From NCBI RefSeq assembly GCF_028279465.1, contig NZ_JANQNS010000013.1:1-64000 (forward strand): DNA of 64,000 nt, written 5' to 3'. Position 1 is the stretch's first letter. Each line of letters opens with the position of its first letter. Of the stretch, positions 1-8,368 are shown piece by piece. The notes beneath the pieces are model-generated. The model had not been told where the DNA came from, ran no database searches, and saw nothing but the letters and a program-made list of their open reading frames with translations. This DNA is from Parasphingopyxis sp. Lineage in GTDB: Bacteria; Pseudomonadota; Alphaproteobacteria; Sphingomonadales; Sphingomonadaceae. Made by a program: the position numbers and the translations under genes.

Positions 1-146
1 CTCCCCCTCCCGACCTCCCAATAAGTGTACCCTGTGGGAGGTCGGGAGGGGGAGTGGGCCGGTGCCGCGAACTTCCGTCAGGAAGTTTCTGACAAATAAA
101 TCCCGGTGCGGCGCTCGACCGCCAGCTCGAGTCTGACAAAAAAATC
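1..146. repeat. Mosaic palindromic repeat, copy A (cut by window edge)
   Basis: A perfect 20-bp inverted repeat (1-20 with 35-54, loop 21-34) is followed by the string GGTGCCGCGA, a 7-bp hairpin (70-76/81-87), a TCTGACAAA string, a short CTCGA/TCGAG hairpin (114-118/127-131) and a second TCTGACAAA string. The same module order occurs at 30943-31102, where the first stem is 36 bp. The left part of this copy probably lies outside the window. It sits just upstream of the MFS gene at 209. Confidence 0.8.
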
Positions 147-208
147 CCGCCAGAATTTCTTCCCGCCTTCCTTGCGCTGACCTCTCAATCCATCCAACGC
201 TGACCGCC

Positions 209-1693
209 ATGGAATCGCTCCATGACCGGCCCGAATGCGCCGACCGGCAGCGGGAGGCAGACGCGCCCTGCGCGGTCGCGGCCCGGCCTTATGTGCTCGC
301 CGCCACGATCATGGCATCGGGCATCGCATCGGTCACCGGGTCGATCATCCTCATCACCCTGCCGCTCATCCAGCGCGATCTGGGCGCGAGCTACGGATCG
401 CTGCAATGGATCTCGAACGGCTATACGCTTTTTCTGAGCGCGCTTATCCTGATCGGTGGTGGGGCGGGCGATCGCTATGGGCGGCGGCGCATCTTCGTCA
501 TCGGAATCGGTATCTTCACGATCGCCTCGATCGCCTGCGGTTTTGCGCCGACGAGCGAGATCCTGATCGCCGGGCGGATAGTGCAGGGGATCGGCGCGGC
601 GCTGATGGTGCCGCAGAGCCTGGCGATCATTGCCGCGTCCTTCCCAAAGGACATACGCGGCCGCGCCATCGGTCTATGGGCGTCGGTCTCGGCGCTGACG
701 ACCGCCATCGGCCCTTCGCTTGGCGGGGTGCTGCTCGATGCGACGAGCTGGCGTGCGGCCTTCTGGATCACGCCGCCCTTTGCGCTGATCGTCCTGTATC
801 TCGCACTCCGCTATGTGCCCGAAAGCCGCAACGAGGAGGAAACGGGTGCGCTCGACTGGCGCGGCGCGATATTGGCGGCGCTCGGTTTCGGCTTGCTGAC
901 CTTGGGGCTGACCGCGCTTTCGGAAGGCGGCGGCACCACCCGGCCGCTCGCGCTGATCGGCGCCGGCGCACTCTTCGTCATCCTGTTTATCTGGTCCGAA
1001 CGCAGCGCCCATAATGCGCTTATGCCGCCGAAGCTGTTTACCAATCGCCGTTTCGCCGGGGCCAATGCGATGACGGTATGCCTTTATGGCGCGCTCGGCG
1101 CGGTGCTGTTCCTCCTGCCGTTCGACCTGATCGGGCGGCGCGGGCTCAACGCGACCGAAGTCGGGCTGACGATGTTGCCGCTCGGCGTGATCATCGGGCT
1201 ACTGTCGCGGCCGATGGCAGGGCTGGCCGAGGATTATGGCGGCCGGCTGTTCCTCACGATCGGCTCGGCGATTGCGGCGGCCGCGATGATCTGGATGTCG
1301 TTCAATACGCTCGGTTATTGGACCGGGGTAATTGGCCCGCTGGTCCTGCTCGCTTTCGGTATGTCCTTCGTTTTCTCGCCGTTATCGACGATGGTGATGA
1401 ACAGCGTGTCGGACAATCAGACCGGTACCGCATCGGGCGTGAACAATGCGGCGAGCCGGATTGCCGGGCTGTTCGCGGTCGCGATCGTCGGCGCGGTCAC
1501 GGCGACGCTATTCGCGGGTGGCGGGCAGGGGCTCGAATTCGGTCAGTTCCCGGATAGCGCCAGCCCGGCCTATGCCGCGGTCGAAGATCGTTTCGTGCGT
1601 GCCCATTCGATCGCATTGCTCGTGGCGGCGAGTTGGGCGGTAATCGCGGCCTTCCTCTCCTGGTTCATGATCGGACCGGACCCGGAAGAGTAG
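209..1693 (+). CDS. MFS exporter, DHA2 (EmrB/QacA-like) family
   Basis: This 494-residue hydrophobic protein fits the 14-helix drug:H+ antiporter family 2, inner-membrane exporters that use proton influx to expel toxic compounds. The first helix begins around residue 30 (YVLAATIMASG), and the loop after helix 2 carries the MFS motif A (GDRYGRRR, about residues 90-97). Length is normal for the family. The start at 209 leaves a hydrophilic leader of about 25 residues; no strong ribosome site is visible, so the start is moderately certain. The gene converges on pdeM, and the whole 54-bp gap is a palindromic repeat. Substrate cannot be predicted. No TetR- or MarR-type regulator is adjacent. Confidence 0.9.
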   Translation: MESLHDRPECADRQREADAPCAVAARPYVLAATIMASGIASVTGSIILITLPLIQRDLGASYGSLQWISNGYTLFLSALILIGGGAGDRYGRRRIFVIGIGIFTIASIACGFAPTSEILIAGRIVQGIGAALMVPQSLAIIAASFPKDIRGRAIGLWASVSALTTAIGPSLGGVLLDATSWRAAFWITPPFALIVLYLALRYVPESRNEEETGALDWRGAILAALGFGLLTLGLTALSEGGGTTRPLALIGAGALFVILFIWSERSAHNALMPPKLFTNRRFAGANAMTVCLYGALGAVLFLLPFDLIGRRGLNATEVGLTMLPLGVIIGLLSRPMAGLAEDYGGRLFLTIGSAIAAAAMIWMSFNTLGYWTGVIGPLVLLAFGMSFVFSPLSTMVMNSVSDNQTGTASGVNNAASRIAGLFAVAIVGAVTATLFAGGGQGLEFGQFPDSASPAYAAVEDRFVRAHSIALLVAASWAVIAAFLSWFMIGPDPEE

Positions 1694-1747
1694 TTTGTCA
1701 AACTCGACCTCGCGGTCGAGCGCGGCACTAGCTAAATTCTGACAAAT
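1694..1747. repeat. Mosaic palindromic repeat, copy B
   Basis: The element exactly fills the gap between the stop codons of the converging MFS and pdeM genes. It has a TTTGTCA string (1694-1700), a perfect 7-bp hairpin CTCGACC/GGTCGAG (1703-1709/1714-1720, loop TCGC), and an inverted TCTGACAAA string (1738-1746). The CTCGACC stem is shared with copy E at 31070. By position it could serve as a bidirectional terminator or mRNA 3'-end stabiliser. Confidence 0.8.
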
Positions 1748-2410
1748 TTACGCAGCAAGCGGAAACCTAAGCAGCCGGTCGTTGACGGGTACCAGCGCTT
1801 CGGCGTCTGCCCCCACGGCCCGCGCGATCTCCGGATGTCCGGCGTCCAGCCCGCCGGTTAGCGCGCCGAAGGCGGGCAGGATCAGCTTGCGTGTCGTGGC
1901 CACGAAGCAGCGGCGCGACACGCCTTTGCCACGCACGCGGATCCGGAGCTTCGGGTGGAAATGGCCGGACAGTTCGGGGCGCGGCTCGGCGGGATCGGCT
2001 TCGTGGCGGAGCAGCAGCCCGTCGACTTCCGCCTCCTCCATGATACGCCCGCCGCAGTCCGCCCCCAGTGCCCCGTCATGGTTGCCCGTGATCCACGTCC
2101 AGTCGAGCGTATCGGTCAGCACTGCAAGCTTGGTGCGTGCGGCGTCGGACAGCCGCTCGCTCCCGGCGCTGTCATGGAAACTGTCGCCGAGGCACCAGAG
2201 TTCGCGCGCATCGGTGGCCGCGATCAGCGCCTCGAGATCGGCGAGCGTCGCCTCGCTGTCATAGGGTGGCAGCATCTGGCCGAACCGGGCGAACCAGCTC
2301 GCTTTCTCGAAATGCAGATCGGCGACGAGCAGCGCTTTGCGCGCCGGCCAGAACAAGGCGGCCTGGGGCAGTGCGACGAGATCATGGCCGGAGAACGAAA
2401 AGGGAACCAT
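1748..2410 (-). CDS. pdeM: Ligase-associated DNA damage response endonuclease PdeM
   Basis: The 220-residue protein is a calcineurin-like metallophosphoesterase with all signature blocks: D31-x-H33 (DLHFEK), G-D at 75-76, GNHD at 109-112 and a late GHFH at 149-152. These bind the two catalytic metal ions. Length and motif spacing match TIGR04123/PdeM, predicted to act with a helicase, an MBL exonuclease and an ATP-dependent DNA ligase in DNA repair. Here helicase and exonuclease are present (5.8-8.3 and 9.8-10.9 kb) but separated from pdeM, and no ligase is in the window. It is last in a minus-strand run dipeptidase-MFS-pdeM, with a 31-bp gap to the MFS gene. Confidence 0.88.
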   Translation of the reverse strand: MVPFSFSGHDLVALPQAALFWPARKALLVADLHFEKASWFARFGQMLPPYDSEATLADLEALIAATDARELWCLGDSFHDSAGSERLSDAARTKLAVLTDTLDWTWITGNHDGALGADCGGRIMEEAEVDGLLLRHEADPAEPRPELSGHFHPKLRIRVRGKGVSRRCFVATTRKLILPAFGALTGGLDAGHPEIARAVGADAEALVPVNDRLLRFPLAA

Positions 2411-2441
2411 TGCGCTTATGTGCCGCGCGCAGCCCGGCTAA

Positions 2442-3845
2442 TCAAGAGGCGGTTATCCGCGCCAAGCGACTGGCGGTGAATAGTCCGACTAGCGCGAGCG
2501 GCACGCCGATGGCGCAGACCCAGAAGCCCGCCGCCGCGACCGTTTCGGCGGTCGGGCCCTGTGCGAAGCCGGTCAGGTTGGCGGCGATCCCGGCAATCGC
2601 CGCGCCGGTGGCCGCGCCCGCATCGCGCACCGCGCCGATCCCGGCCGAACCGGTCGCGCGTTCGTCTTCGTCGAGCGAGGCCATCACCGCGCGGCTGATG
2701 AAGCTGTAGGACAGGCCGAAGCCCGCCCCGAGCATCGCGCCGCCCAATATCACGAGCAGCAGGAAACCACTGGCGAGCACGACGCTCAGCAGCGCGAGCC
2801 CGACCGGCACACAGGCCGCGCCGATCACGATCCAGCGCCTTCGCCATCGCTCGCCGGACCCCGCCACAGCCAGCGCTGCACCCGTCCAGGCCAGCGCCTC
2901 GACAGCGACGACATAGCCGGCCTGCGTCGCGCTCAGCCCGTTGGTGAATTGCAGGATGGCGGGCGCATAGATGGCGAAGCCGACTTCGCCGGCGAGCAGC
3001 AGGAAATAGGTCGCATAGGCCGCGCCGATCAGCGTGTTGAAGCGCGCCGCATTGCGGGGCAGCAGGCGCGTGCGGGCGCGGCGGTCGACAAGGACCGCAG
3101 CCGCCAGCAGGCCCAGCCCTGTGGGCACCAGCACGAGTTGTAACGGCCCCGTTTCGACGACGCCAGCCGCCGACAACAATGTTACGCCGAAAACGATCAG
3201 CGCGATCTGCATGAGCGGCAAGGCGCCCGAGCCGGGTTTGCGGTCGCTGGCCGGGATCAGCCAAATTGTGGCGAGTGAGAATAGCACGGCCTGTCCCGCA
3301 AACAGCCAGAATACGCCACGCCAATTGCCTGCATCGGCGAACAGTCCGCCGACGAGCGGTCCGAGGACGGTGGCGACGCCCCATATACTGGTCGCGGCGG
3401 CGAATACGCGGACGAGATAGCGTTCCTCGAAAACCAGATTGATCGTGACGTAGCAGAAGCCCGCGACCCAGCCCGCGCCGACACCCTGCACCATGCGGCC
3501 CGCCACGAAGCTCGGCATGTCCGGGCCGAGTGCGCTCATCGCGCAGCCGATCGCGAGCAATATGCCGGAGCCGACCATGGCGGGCCGGAGCCCGATCCGG
3601 TCGGAGAGCCAGCCCGCGCACGATGCCGCCGCGACGACGCCGACCAGATAGCCCGATGTCGCCCAACCGAACCAGGCGAATCCATCCAGATCGCGCCCGA
3701 CGCTCGGCATGATGGTGGTCGTCACCAGCGCATCGGCGGCCATTAGCCAGATACCGAGCATGATCAGCGCGAAGGCAGGCCAGCGCCCGCCGCCCAGCGT
3801 TTCGCGCCAGCTCGCCGTGTCTTCTGCGATTTCGGCTCCGCTCAT
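2442..3845 (-). CDS. MFS transporter (DHA2-like)
   Basis: A 467-residue polytopic membrane protein. Motif A (GWLSDRIGLRPAM, about residues 78-90) and the GRMVQGVGAGW segment are typical of drug:H+ antiporter MFS proteins. It probably has 14 helices, and acts as an inner-membrane proton-coupled exporter of unknown substrate. The start at 3845 follows the dipeptidase stop by 12 nt, so the two are likely cotranscribed, with pdeM downstream. The N-terminal 18 residues are hydrophilic. It is only distantly similar to the MFS protein at 209, so it is not a recent duplicate. Confidence 0.87.
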   Translation of the reverse strand: MSGAEIAEDTASWRETLGGGRWPAFALIMLGIWLMAADALVTTTIMPSVGRDLDGFAWFGWATSGYLVGVVAAASCAGWLSDRIGLRPAMVGSGILLAIGCAMSALGPDMPSFVAGRMVQGVGAGWVAGFCYVTINLVFEERYLVRVFAAATSIWGVATVLGPLVGGLFADAGNWRGVFWLFAGQAVLFSLATIWLIPASDRKPGSGALPLMQIALIVFGVTLLSAAGVVETGPLQLVLVPTGLGLLAAAVLVDRRARTRLLPRNAARFNTLIGAAYATYFLLLAGEVGFAIYAPAILQFTNGLSATQAGYVVAVEALAWTGAALAVAGSGERWRRRWIVIGAACVPVGLALLSVVLASGFLLLVILGGAMLGAGFGLSYSFISRAVMASLDEDERATGSAGIGAVRDAGAATGAAIAGIAANLTGFAQGPTAETVAAAGFWVCAIGVPLALVGLFTASRLARITAS

Positions 3846-3857
3846 CCAGCCTCGGGA

Positions 3858-5072
3858 TTAGCCGCCATGGCTCGCCGCATGCGCTTCGGCGGCGCGTAAC
3901 AGGCGCAGCACATTGCCGCTCCACATCTTGGCGAGATCTTCCTCGTCATGGCCTGCGGCGAGCAGGCGTGCAGTGATCTGCGGCAGTGCGGTGACATCGC
4001 GCATCCCTTCGACACCGCCGCCGCCGTCCCAGTCCGCGCCGAAGGCGACATGATCGACCCCCGCGACTTCGATGAGATGCATAAGGCTCGCCATGAACAT
4101 CTCGAAATCGGCATCCTCGCGCGGCGTGACCGCTTCGAGTGCGCGCAGATTGCGGACAAAGGCCTCCTGCGTCTCGCGCGATTCGGAGAATAATTCCATG
4201 AAGCGACTGCTCAGCGCTTGCCATTCGGGCGAGTTGCTGCGCGGCGCAAGATAGATGCTGTTGACGGCGATCACGCCGCCGGTTTCCGCGAGCCGACGGA
4301 TACGTTCGTCGCTGATGTTACGCGGATGTTCGTTCAACGCATTGGGGCCGGTGTGCGAGAGGATGATCGGCGTGGCGGACAGCTCCACCATCTGGTCGAA
4401 TGCCGCATCCGAAGCGTGGCTTGCGTCCGGGATAATGCCGAGCCGGTTCATTTCGGCGATCAGTTCGCGGCCGAGCGGGCTGAGGCCGCCCCAGCGTTCG
4501 TCGTCCGTCGAGCTGTCGGAAAACTGGTTGGTGCCGGTATGGACAGGGCCGACCATCCGCACGCCATTATCGTAGAAGCGCTGGAGCGTGCCGATATCCT
4601 CGCCCAGTGGATAGCTGTTTTCGATCGCCTGATAGATGACGCGCCGGCCCGTGGCGGCGATGCGCGCGGCGTCGTCCGCGGTGAGGGCGCGCTCCGCGGT
4701 GTCAGAGTTGGCGGCGATCATCGCGAGGATCATCTGCTGGCGGATCGCCGCCGTGGCGGCGGCATTCGCATAGCCTTCCGCCGTCAATTCGCCCTGCGCC
4801 GTCCAGATAACGAAAAAGCCGCCGTCCAAGCCGCCCTCGATCATGCGCGGAATATCGACCTGGCTGTTGTCGGTCACATAATCATGCCGTTCGGCGATAT
4901 CCCAGCCCGGGCGCATCAGGTGCAGCGGCGTATCGAGATGCGTATCGAGCGTCAGCAGGCGCTCATGCACCGCAGCGGCGTCGCTTTCCTCGGCTTGCGC
5001 GGCCAGCGGTGCGGCCGCAAATCCTGTTGCCATCACGGTCGCAAGCCCAAGCCCGAGTCCGATTCTGCGCAT
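3858..5072 (-). CDS. Membrane dipeptidase, peptidase family M19
   Basis: This 404-residue protein has a Sec signal peptide (about residues 1-26, ending AAPLAAQA), then a zinc amidohydrolase-fold dipeptidase. The first metal motif H45-x-D47 (LDTHLDTP), a DASHASD block, ILSHTG and a C-terminal HVAFGADWDGG block are in the order expected for renal dipeptidase-like M19 enzymes. These hydrolyse dipeptides, often with broad or D-residue tolerance. The signal peptide suggests a periplasmic role in peptide scavenging or wall turnover. It is first in the minus-strand unit with the MFS gene and pdeM; the exporter pairing may be incidental. Confidence 0.9.
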   Translation of the reverse strand: MRRIGLGLGLATVMATGFAAAPLAAQAEESDAAAVHERLLTLDTHLDTPLHLMRPGWDIAERHDYVTDNSQVDIPRMIEGGLDGGFFVIWTAQGELTAEGYANAAATAAIRQQMILAMIAANSDTAERALTADDAARIAATGRRVIYQAIENSYPLGEDIGTLQRFYDNGVRMVGPVHTGTNQFSDSSTDDERWGGLSPLGRELIAEMNRLGIIPDASHASDAAFDQMVELSATPIILSHTGPNALNEHPRNISDERIRRLAETGGVIAVNSIYLAPRSNSPEWQALSSRFMELFSESRETQEAFVRNLRALEAVTPREDADFEMFMASLMHLIEVAGVDHVAFGADWDGGGGVEGMRDVTALPQITARLLAAGHDEEDLAKMWSGNVLRLLRAAEAHAASHGG

Positions 5073-5140
5073 CTTACTTCCCCTGTCCGATCCTATGTGC
5101 CCGGCAGGGCTAGCGTCTTTTGGCGGGATTGTCGCGCCCC

Positions 5141-5193
5141 AAAAACAGTCCGGCCGCCCGGCTCGCGCCGCATCGCTGCAGCACGGGCCGGAC
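5141..5193 (-). terminator. Possible rho-independent terminator for the 5231-5641 gene
   Basis: On the minus strand an 8-bp GC stem (GTCCGGCC at 5193-5186 with GGCCGGAC at 5155-5148) is followed by TGTTTTT (complement of 5141-5147). The enclosed loop is about 30 nt and GC-rich, longer than usual, so folding may differ. It lies 38 nt past the stop codon of the exported-protein gene. Confidence 0.4.
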
Positions 5194-5230
5194 GGCCGGA
5201 TGTGGTCGCCGGAGTGCGACCGGGTGTGGA

Positions 5231-5641
5231 TTAAAGACCGCGCATGCCGATGCCCATAACCTTGTCGGGTCGGCGCTCATCCATGATGAGGCTGATCGCA
5301 TGCGTCCGGCCGCTACCGTTGCGTACGCGCAGCACCATGCCGTTGTCGACTTCGGCGACTTCGAGCAGTTCGAGCTCGCCGGTGCGCCGGGCAATCCGGT
5401 TGAGCTGCTGTAAGCGCTGACTGTAGGCGCGATCGGACAGCAGATTGTCGCGCGCCCAGCGCGATCGATCGCCGCTGCCGCCGTTGAGCGCCGCGACGAA
5501 AGACTCGGCGCGCTGTTGCGCACTCATCGAGCCGGCTTCGGACTGGACGGCCGCCGGAGCGGCGGTGAGCGCCATGCCCGCTGCGGGAAGCGCGGCAGCG
5601 GCAAGCAGCAGGCGGGTCTTCTTGGTGATTGTCGTAAACAT
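5231..5641 (-). CDS. Small exported protein of unknown function
   Basis: I do not recognise this family. Of two adjacent ATGs, the one at 5641 is preferred: AGGAG lies 6 nt upstream, against 3 nt for the ATG at 5644. The 136-residue product begins with basic residues and an alanine-rich hydrophobic stretch (LLLAAAALPAAGMALTAAPA), a clear Sec signal peptide cleaved near residue 30. The mature part of about 105 residues has an alpha-helical first half with a QQRAESFVAALNGG segment and a basic RRPDKVMGIGMRGL tail. It is monocistronic between the dipeptidase and the helicase, has a 10-bp inverted repeat in its leader and a possible terminator, and so looks independently regulated. A small periplasmic NTF2-like or lipid-binding domain is possible but not shown. 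Confidence 0.6.
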   Translation of the reverse strand: MFTTITKKTRLLLAAAALPAAGMALTAAPAAVQSEAGSMSAQQRAESFVAALNGGSGDRSRWARDNLLSDRAYSQRLQQLNRIARRTGELELLEVAEVDNGMVLRVRNGSGRTHAISLIMDERRPDKVMGIGMRGL

Positions 5642-5666
5642 CATACACTCCTGAACCAAATGTTTG

Positions 5667-5695
5667 GATATCCGCATAAGGGGCGTGCGGATATC
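5667..5695. promoter_or_regulatory. 10-bp inverted repeat in the leader of the exported-protein gene
   Basis: GATATCCGCA (5667-5676) is repeated in inverse at 5686-5695 around a 9-nt spacer. It lies about 25 nt upstream of the start chosen at 5641, next to AT-rich DNA (TAAAATAATAC on the minus strand) that could hold a -10 element. It may be a repressor operator or an mRNA hairpin upstream of the ribosome site. The regulator is unknown. Confidence 0.4.
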
Positions 5696-5805
5696 GGGTG
5701 TATTATTTTATCAATACAGCAATGTCGCCCGGATTTCGACAGATGGCGGGGATTTGTCGATAAACCGATTCGTAACGACAAACGTCGCAATAACGTCGAT
5801 AAATA

Positions 5806-5840
5806 GCGTCTAATTAGTCCGTTTCGGGCTAATTAGACGC
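5806..5840. terminator. Strong hairpin over the helicase stop codon
   Basis: GCGTCTAATTAG (5806-5817) and CTAATTAGACGC (5829-5840) form a perfect 12-bp inverted repeat, and CCG/CGG inside extends the stem to a three-base loop. The right arm contains the TAA stop codon of the minus-strand helicase. No clear U-tract follows on either strand, so it may stabilise the mRNA end, or act as a weak terminator. Confidence 0.45.
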
Positions 5841-8268
5841 CTTCCATTGCGATTTCGGCGAGCGCTTCGGCTTCGATCAGCAATGCGTCGTCGACCGTGC
5901 CCTGCGCGACATGTTCGCGGCCGATCAGCACGAGCACCGGCACGGCAAGCGGGGAGACGCGCGGCAAATCGGCATGCACCATCGTGTCCGCCGCCCGGTC
6001 GAGCAGGCCGGCCAGCCGCCCGACGTCCGTTAGTTTCGTCCGCGCATCGGCCCAGGCCGCTTCGAGCAGCAGATGATCGGGCTCGTATCGGCGCAGGACA
6101 TCATAGATCAGGTCGGTCGAGAAGGTCACCTGCTTACCCGTCTTGCGCTTGCCCGGATGCTGCCGCTCGACGAGCCCGCCGATCACCGCGACCTCGCGAA
6201 AGGCGCGCTTGAGCAAATGGCTGTTCTGCACCCAATCGACGAATTCGTCCTCGAGAATATCGGGCGAGAAGAGCGGCGCGGGATCGCGCACCCGCTCGAG
6301 CGAATAGGTGGCGAAGCTGTAATCGTTCGCGACGAAGCCGATCGGCTTCAGCCCGGCTGTCTCCATCCGCCGCGTCACCAGCATGCCGAGCGACTGATGC
6401 GCGTTCCAGCCCTCGAAACTATAGGCGACCATGAATTGCCGGTCCTCATGGGGAAAGGTCTCGATCAAAAGCTCGCCGGGCTTGGGCAGCACCGATTTTT
6501 CCGACTGCACGCGCAACCATTCCTCGACATCCTCGGGAAACGCCGCCCACTCCGCCGGATTAGCGAGAAAGCCGCGCACCCGATCTGCGAGATGCGTCGT
6601 CAGAGGCAGGCGTGCGCCAACATAGGTCGGGATGCGCGCGGGCCGGGACGAGGCGCGCACGGTGAGGTCGGTATCCTTGATGCCGAGCACTTCAAGGCTC
6701 ATGCCCGCGAAGAAGAAGGTATCGCCCGGCGAAAGCGTTGCGGCGAAATATTCCTCGACCGTGCCAAGCTTGCGGCCATTCTTGAACCGTACGTCGAGTA
6801 TCGGCGCATCGACGATGATGCCGGCATTTAGCCGGTGCTGTTTTTCGAATTTCGGATGGCTGACGCGCCAGATCGTCTGGCCGTCCGCATCGACGTCGCT
6901 CGCCAGCCGCTTGTAGCGGTCATAGGCGCGCAGCGCATAGCCGCCGCTCGCGATATAATCGAGCTCGCGCGAAAATTCGGCCGAGGGCAGATCGCGATAG
7001 GGCGCGGCCGAACGGACTTCGGCCAGCATCGCCGCTTCTTCGAACGGCGCGGCGCAGGCGCAGGCCATCAGATGCTGGGCCAGCACGTCGAGGCTACCGA
7101 GGCGGAAAATATCGAGATCGAGTTCGCGTTCCGCTACCGCATCGAGCGCGGCGCGCGCTTCGAGATACTCAAAACGATTGCCGGGCACGAGGATCGCCTT
7201 ACTAGGCTCGTCGAGCCGGTGATTCGAGCGCCCGATCCGCTGCAGCAGGCGTGAGGCGCCCTTGGGCGCGCCCATCTGCACGACGCAATCGACATCGCCC
7301 CAATCGACACCGAGATCGAGGCTCGCCGTCGCCACCAGCCCGCGCAGCTCGCCGCGCGCCATCGCCGCCTCGACCTTGCGCCGCGCCTCGCGGGACAAGG
7401 AACCGTGATGGATACCGATCGGCAGCTCGCCGCCATTCGCCTTCCACAGATCCTGGAAAATCAGCTCGGCTAGCCCGCGCGTATTGCAGAAGACGAGCGT
7501 CGTCTTGTGCGCGGCGATGATCTCCATCACTTGCTCGGTCGCATAGCTGCCCGAATGGCCGGACCAGGGCACGCGGTCCTCGGGCAGCAATATCTCGATC
7601 TCGGCTTCGGCCCCCGCTTCGCCGGTCACGATGGTCACGCTATCCGCATCGGCATCGGGCGCGAGCCAGCGGGCATAGCCCTGGCTGTCCGCCACGGTCG
7701 CCGAGAGCGCCACCCGCCGCAGCCCCGGCGCGAGTGTCTGCAACCGCGCCATCGAAAGACTCAGCAGATCACCGCGCTTCTGCGTCGCGAAAGCATGGAC
7801 CTCATCGACGATCACAGTCTTGAGGTCCGCGAAGAGATTGGCGCTGTCCGCATAGGAGATCAGCAGGCTCAGCGATTCCGGTGTCGTCAGCAACATATGC
7901 GGCGGCCGCTGCCGCTGGCGGACCTTACGGTTGTGCGGCGTGTCGCCGGTGCGCGTTTCGACGCGAATATCGAGATCCATCTCCGCGATGGGCCCGAGCA
8001 GGTTGCGTTGCACATCGACCGCCAGCGCCTTGAGTGGCGAAACATAGAGCGTGTGCAGCCCGTCGCCCGGCTTATCGATCAGCTCCACAAGACTGGCGAG
8101 AAACCCGGCCATCGTCTTGCCCGCACCGGTCGGTGCGACGAGCAGGGCGTGACGTCCGGCGCGCGCGGCTTCCAGCATCGCAAGCTGGTGCTGGCGCGGT
8201 GCCCAGCCCCGATCGGCAAACCAGCGTGCAAGCGGCGCGGGCAGGGACGAGGCGGAGGCATCGGTCAT
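5833..8268 (-). CDS. Ligase-associated DNA damage response DEXH-box helicase (Lhr-like)
   Basis: This 811-residue superfamily 2 helicase has Walker A PTGAGKT at 46-52, Walker B/DEVH at 155-158, SAT at 189-191 and a C-terminal helicase domain with QRIGRSNH near residue 345, followed by an Lhr-type winged-helix and C-terminal region. Length and motifs match TIGR04121, the helicase of the ligase-associated repair set; it should translocate on single-stranded DNA and unwind duplexes or hybrids. In many bacteria it lies between an ATP-dependent ligase and pdeM. Here it is flanked by unrelated genes, with pdeM 3.4 kb downstream and the exonuclease on the opposite strand 1.6 kb upstream. The stop codon lies within a strong hairpin. 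Confidence 0.9.
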   Translation of the reverse strand: MTDASASSLPAPLARWFADRGWAPRQHQLAMLEAARAGRHALLVAPTGAGKTMAGFLASLVELIDKPGDGLHTLYVSPLKALAVDVQRNLLGPIAEMDLDIRVETRTGDTPHNRKVRQRQRPPHMLLTTPESLSLLISYADSANLFADLKTVIVDEVHAFATQKRGDLLSLSMARLQTLAPGLRRVALSATVADSQGYARWLAPDADADSVTIVTGEAGAEAEIEILLPEDRVPWSGHSGSYATEQVMEIIAAHKTTLVFCNTRGLAELIFQDLWKANGGELPIGIHHGSLSREARRKVEAAMARGELRGLVATASLDLGVDWGDVDCVVQMGAPKGASRLLQRIGRSNHRLDEPSKAILVPGNRFEYLEARAALDAVAERELDLDIFRLGSLDVLAQHLMACACAAPFEEAAMLAEVRSAAPYRDLPSAEFSRELDYIASGGYALRAYDRYKRLASDVDADGQTIWRVSHPKFEKQHRLNAGIIVDAPILDVRFKNGRKLGTVEEYFAATLSPGDTFFFAGMSLEVLGIKDTDLTVRASSRPARIPTYVGARLPLTTHLADRVRGFLANPAEWAAFPEDVEEWLRVQSEKSVLPKPGELLIETFPHEDRQFMVAYSFEGWNAHQSLGMLVTRRMETAGLKPIGFVANDYSFATYSLERVRDPAPLFSPDILEDEFVDWVQNSHLLKRAFREVAVIGGLVERQHPGKRKTGKQVTFSTDLIYDVLRRYEPDHLLLEAAWADARTKLTDVGRLAGLLDRAADTMVHADLPRVSPLAVPVLVLIGREHVAQGTVDDALLIEAEALAEIAMEGV

Positions 8269-8368
8269 CGGCTGCCTATGTAGCTTGATTATGCGCGGTT
8301 GCGAGTATGCTTGCCGCCGACTGGTCAGCCGTTAGAGGTGAGGCACCGATAGATGGGGAATCGACGCG

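Noticed and set aside
2416-3924. 502-codon frame overlapping the MFS gene at 2442-3845
   Set aside because: Arg/Ala-rich shadow frame; the MFS translation has helices and motif A.
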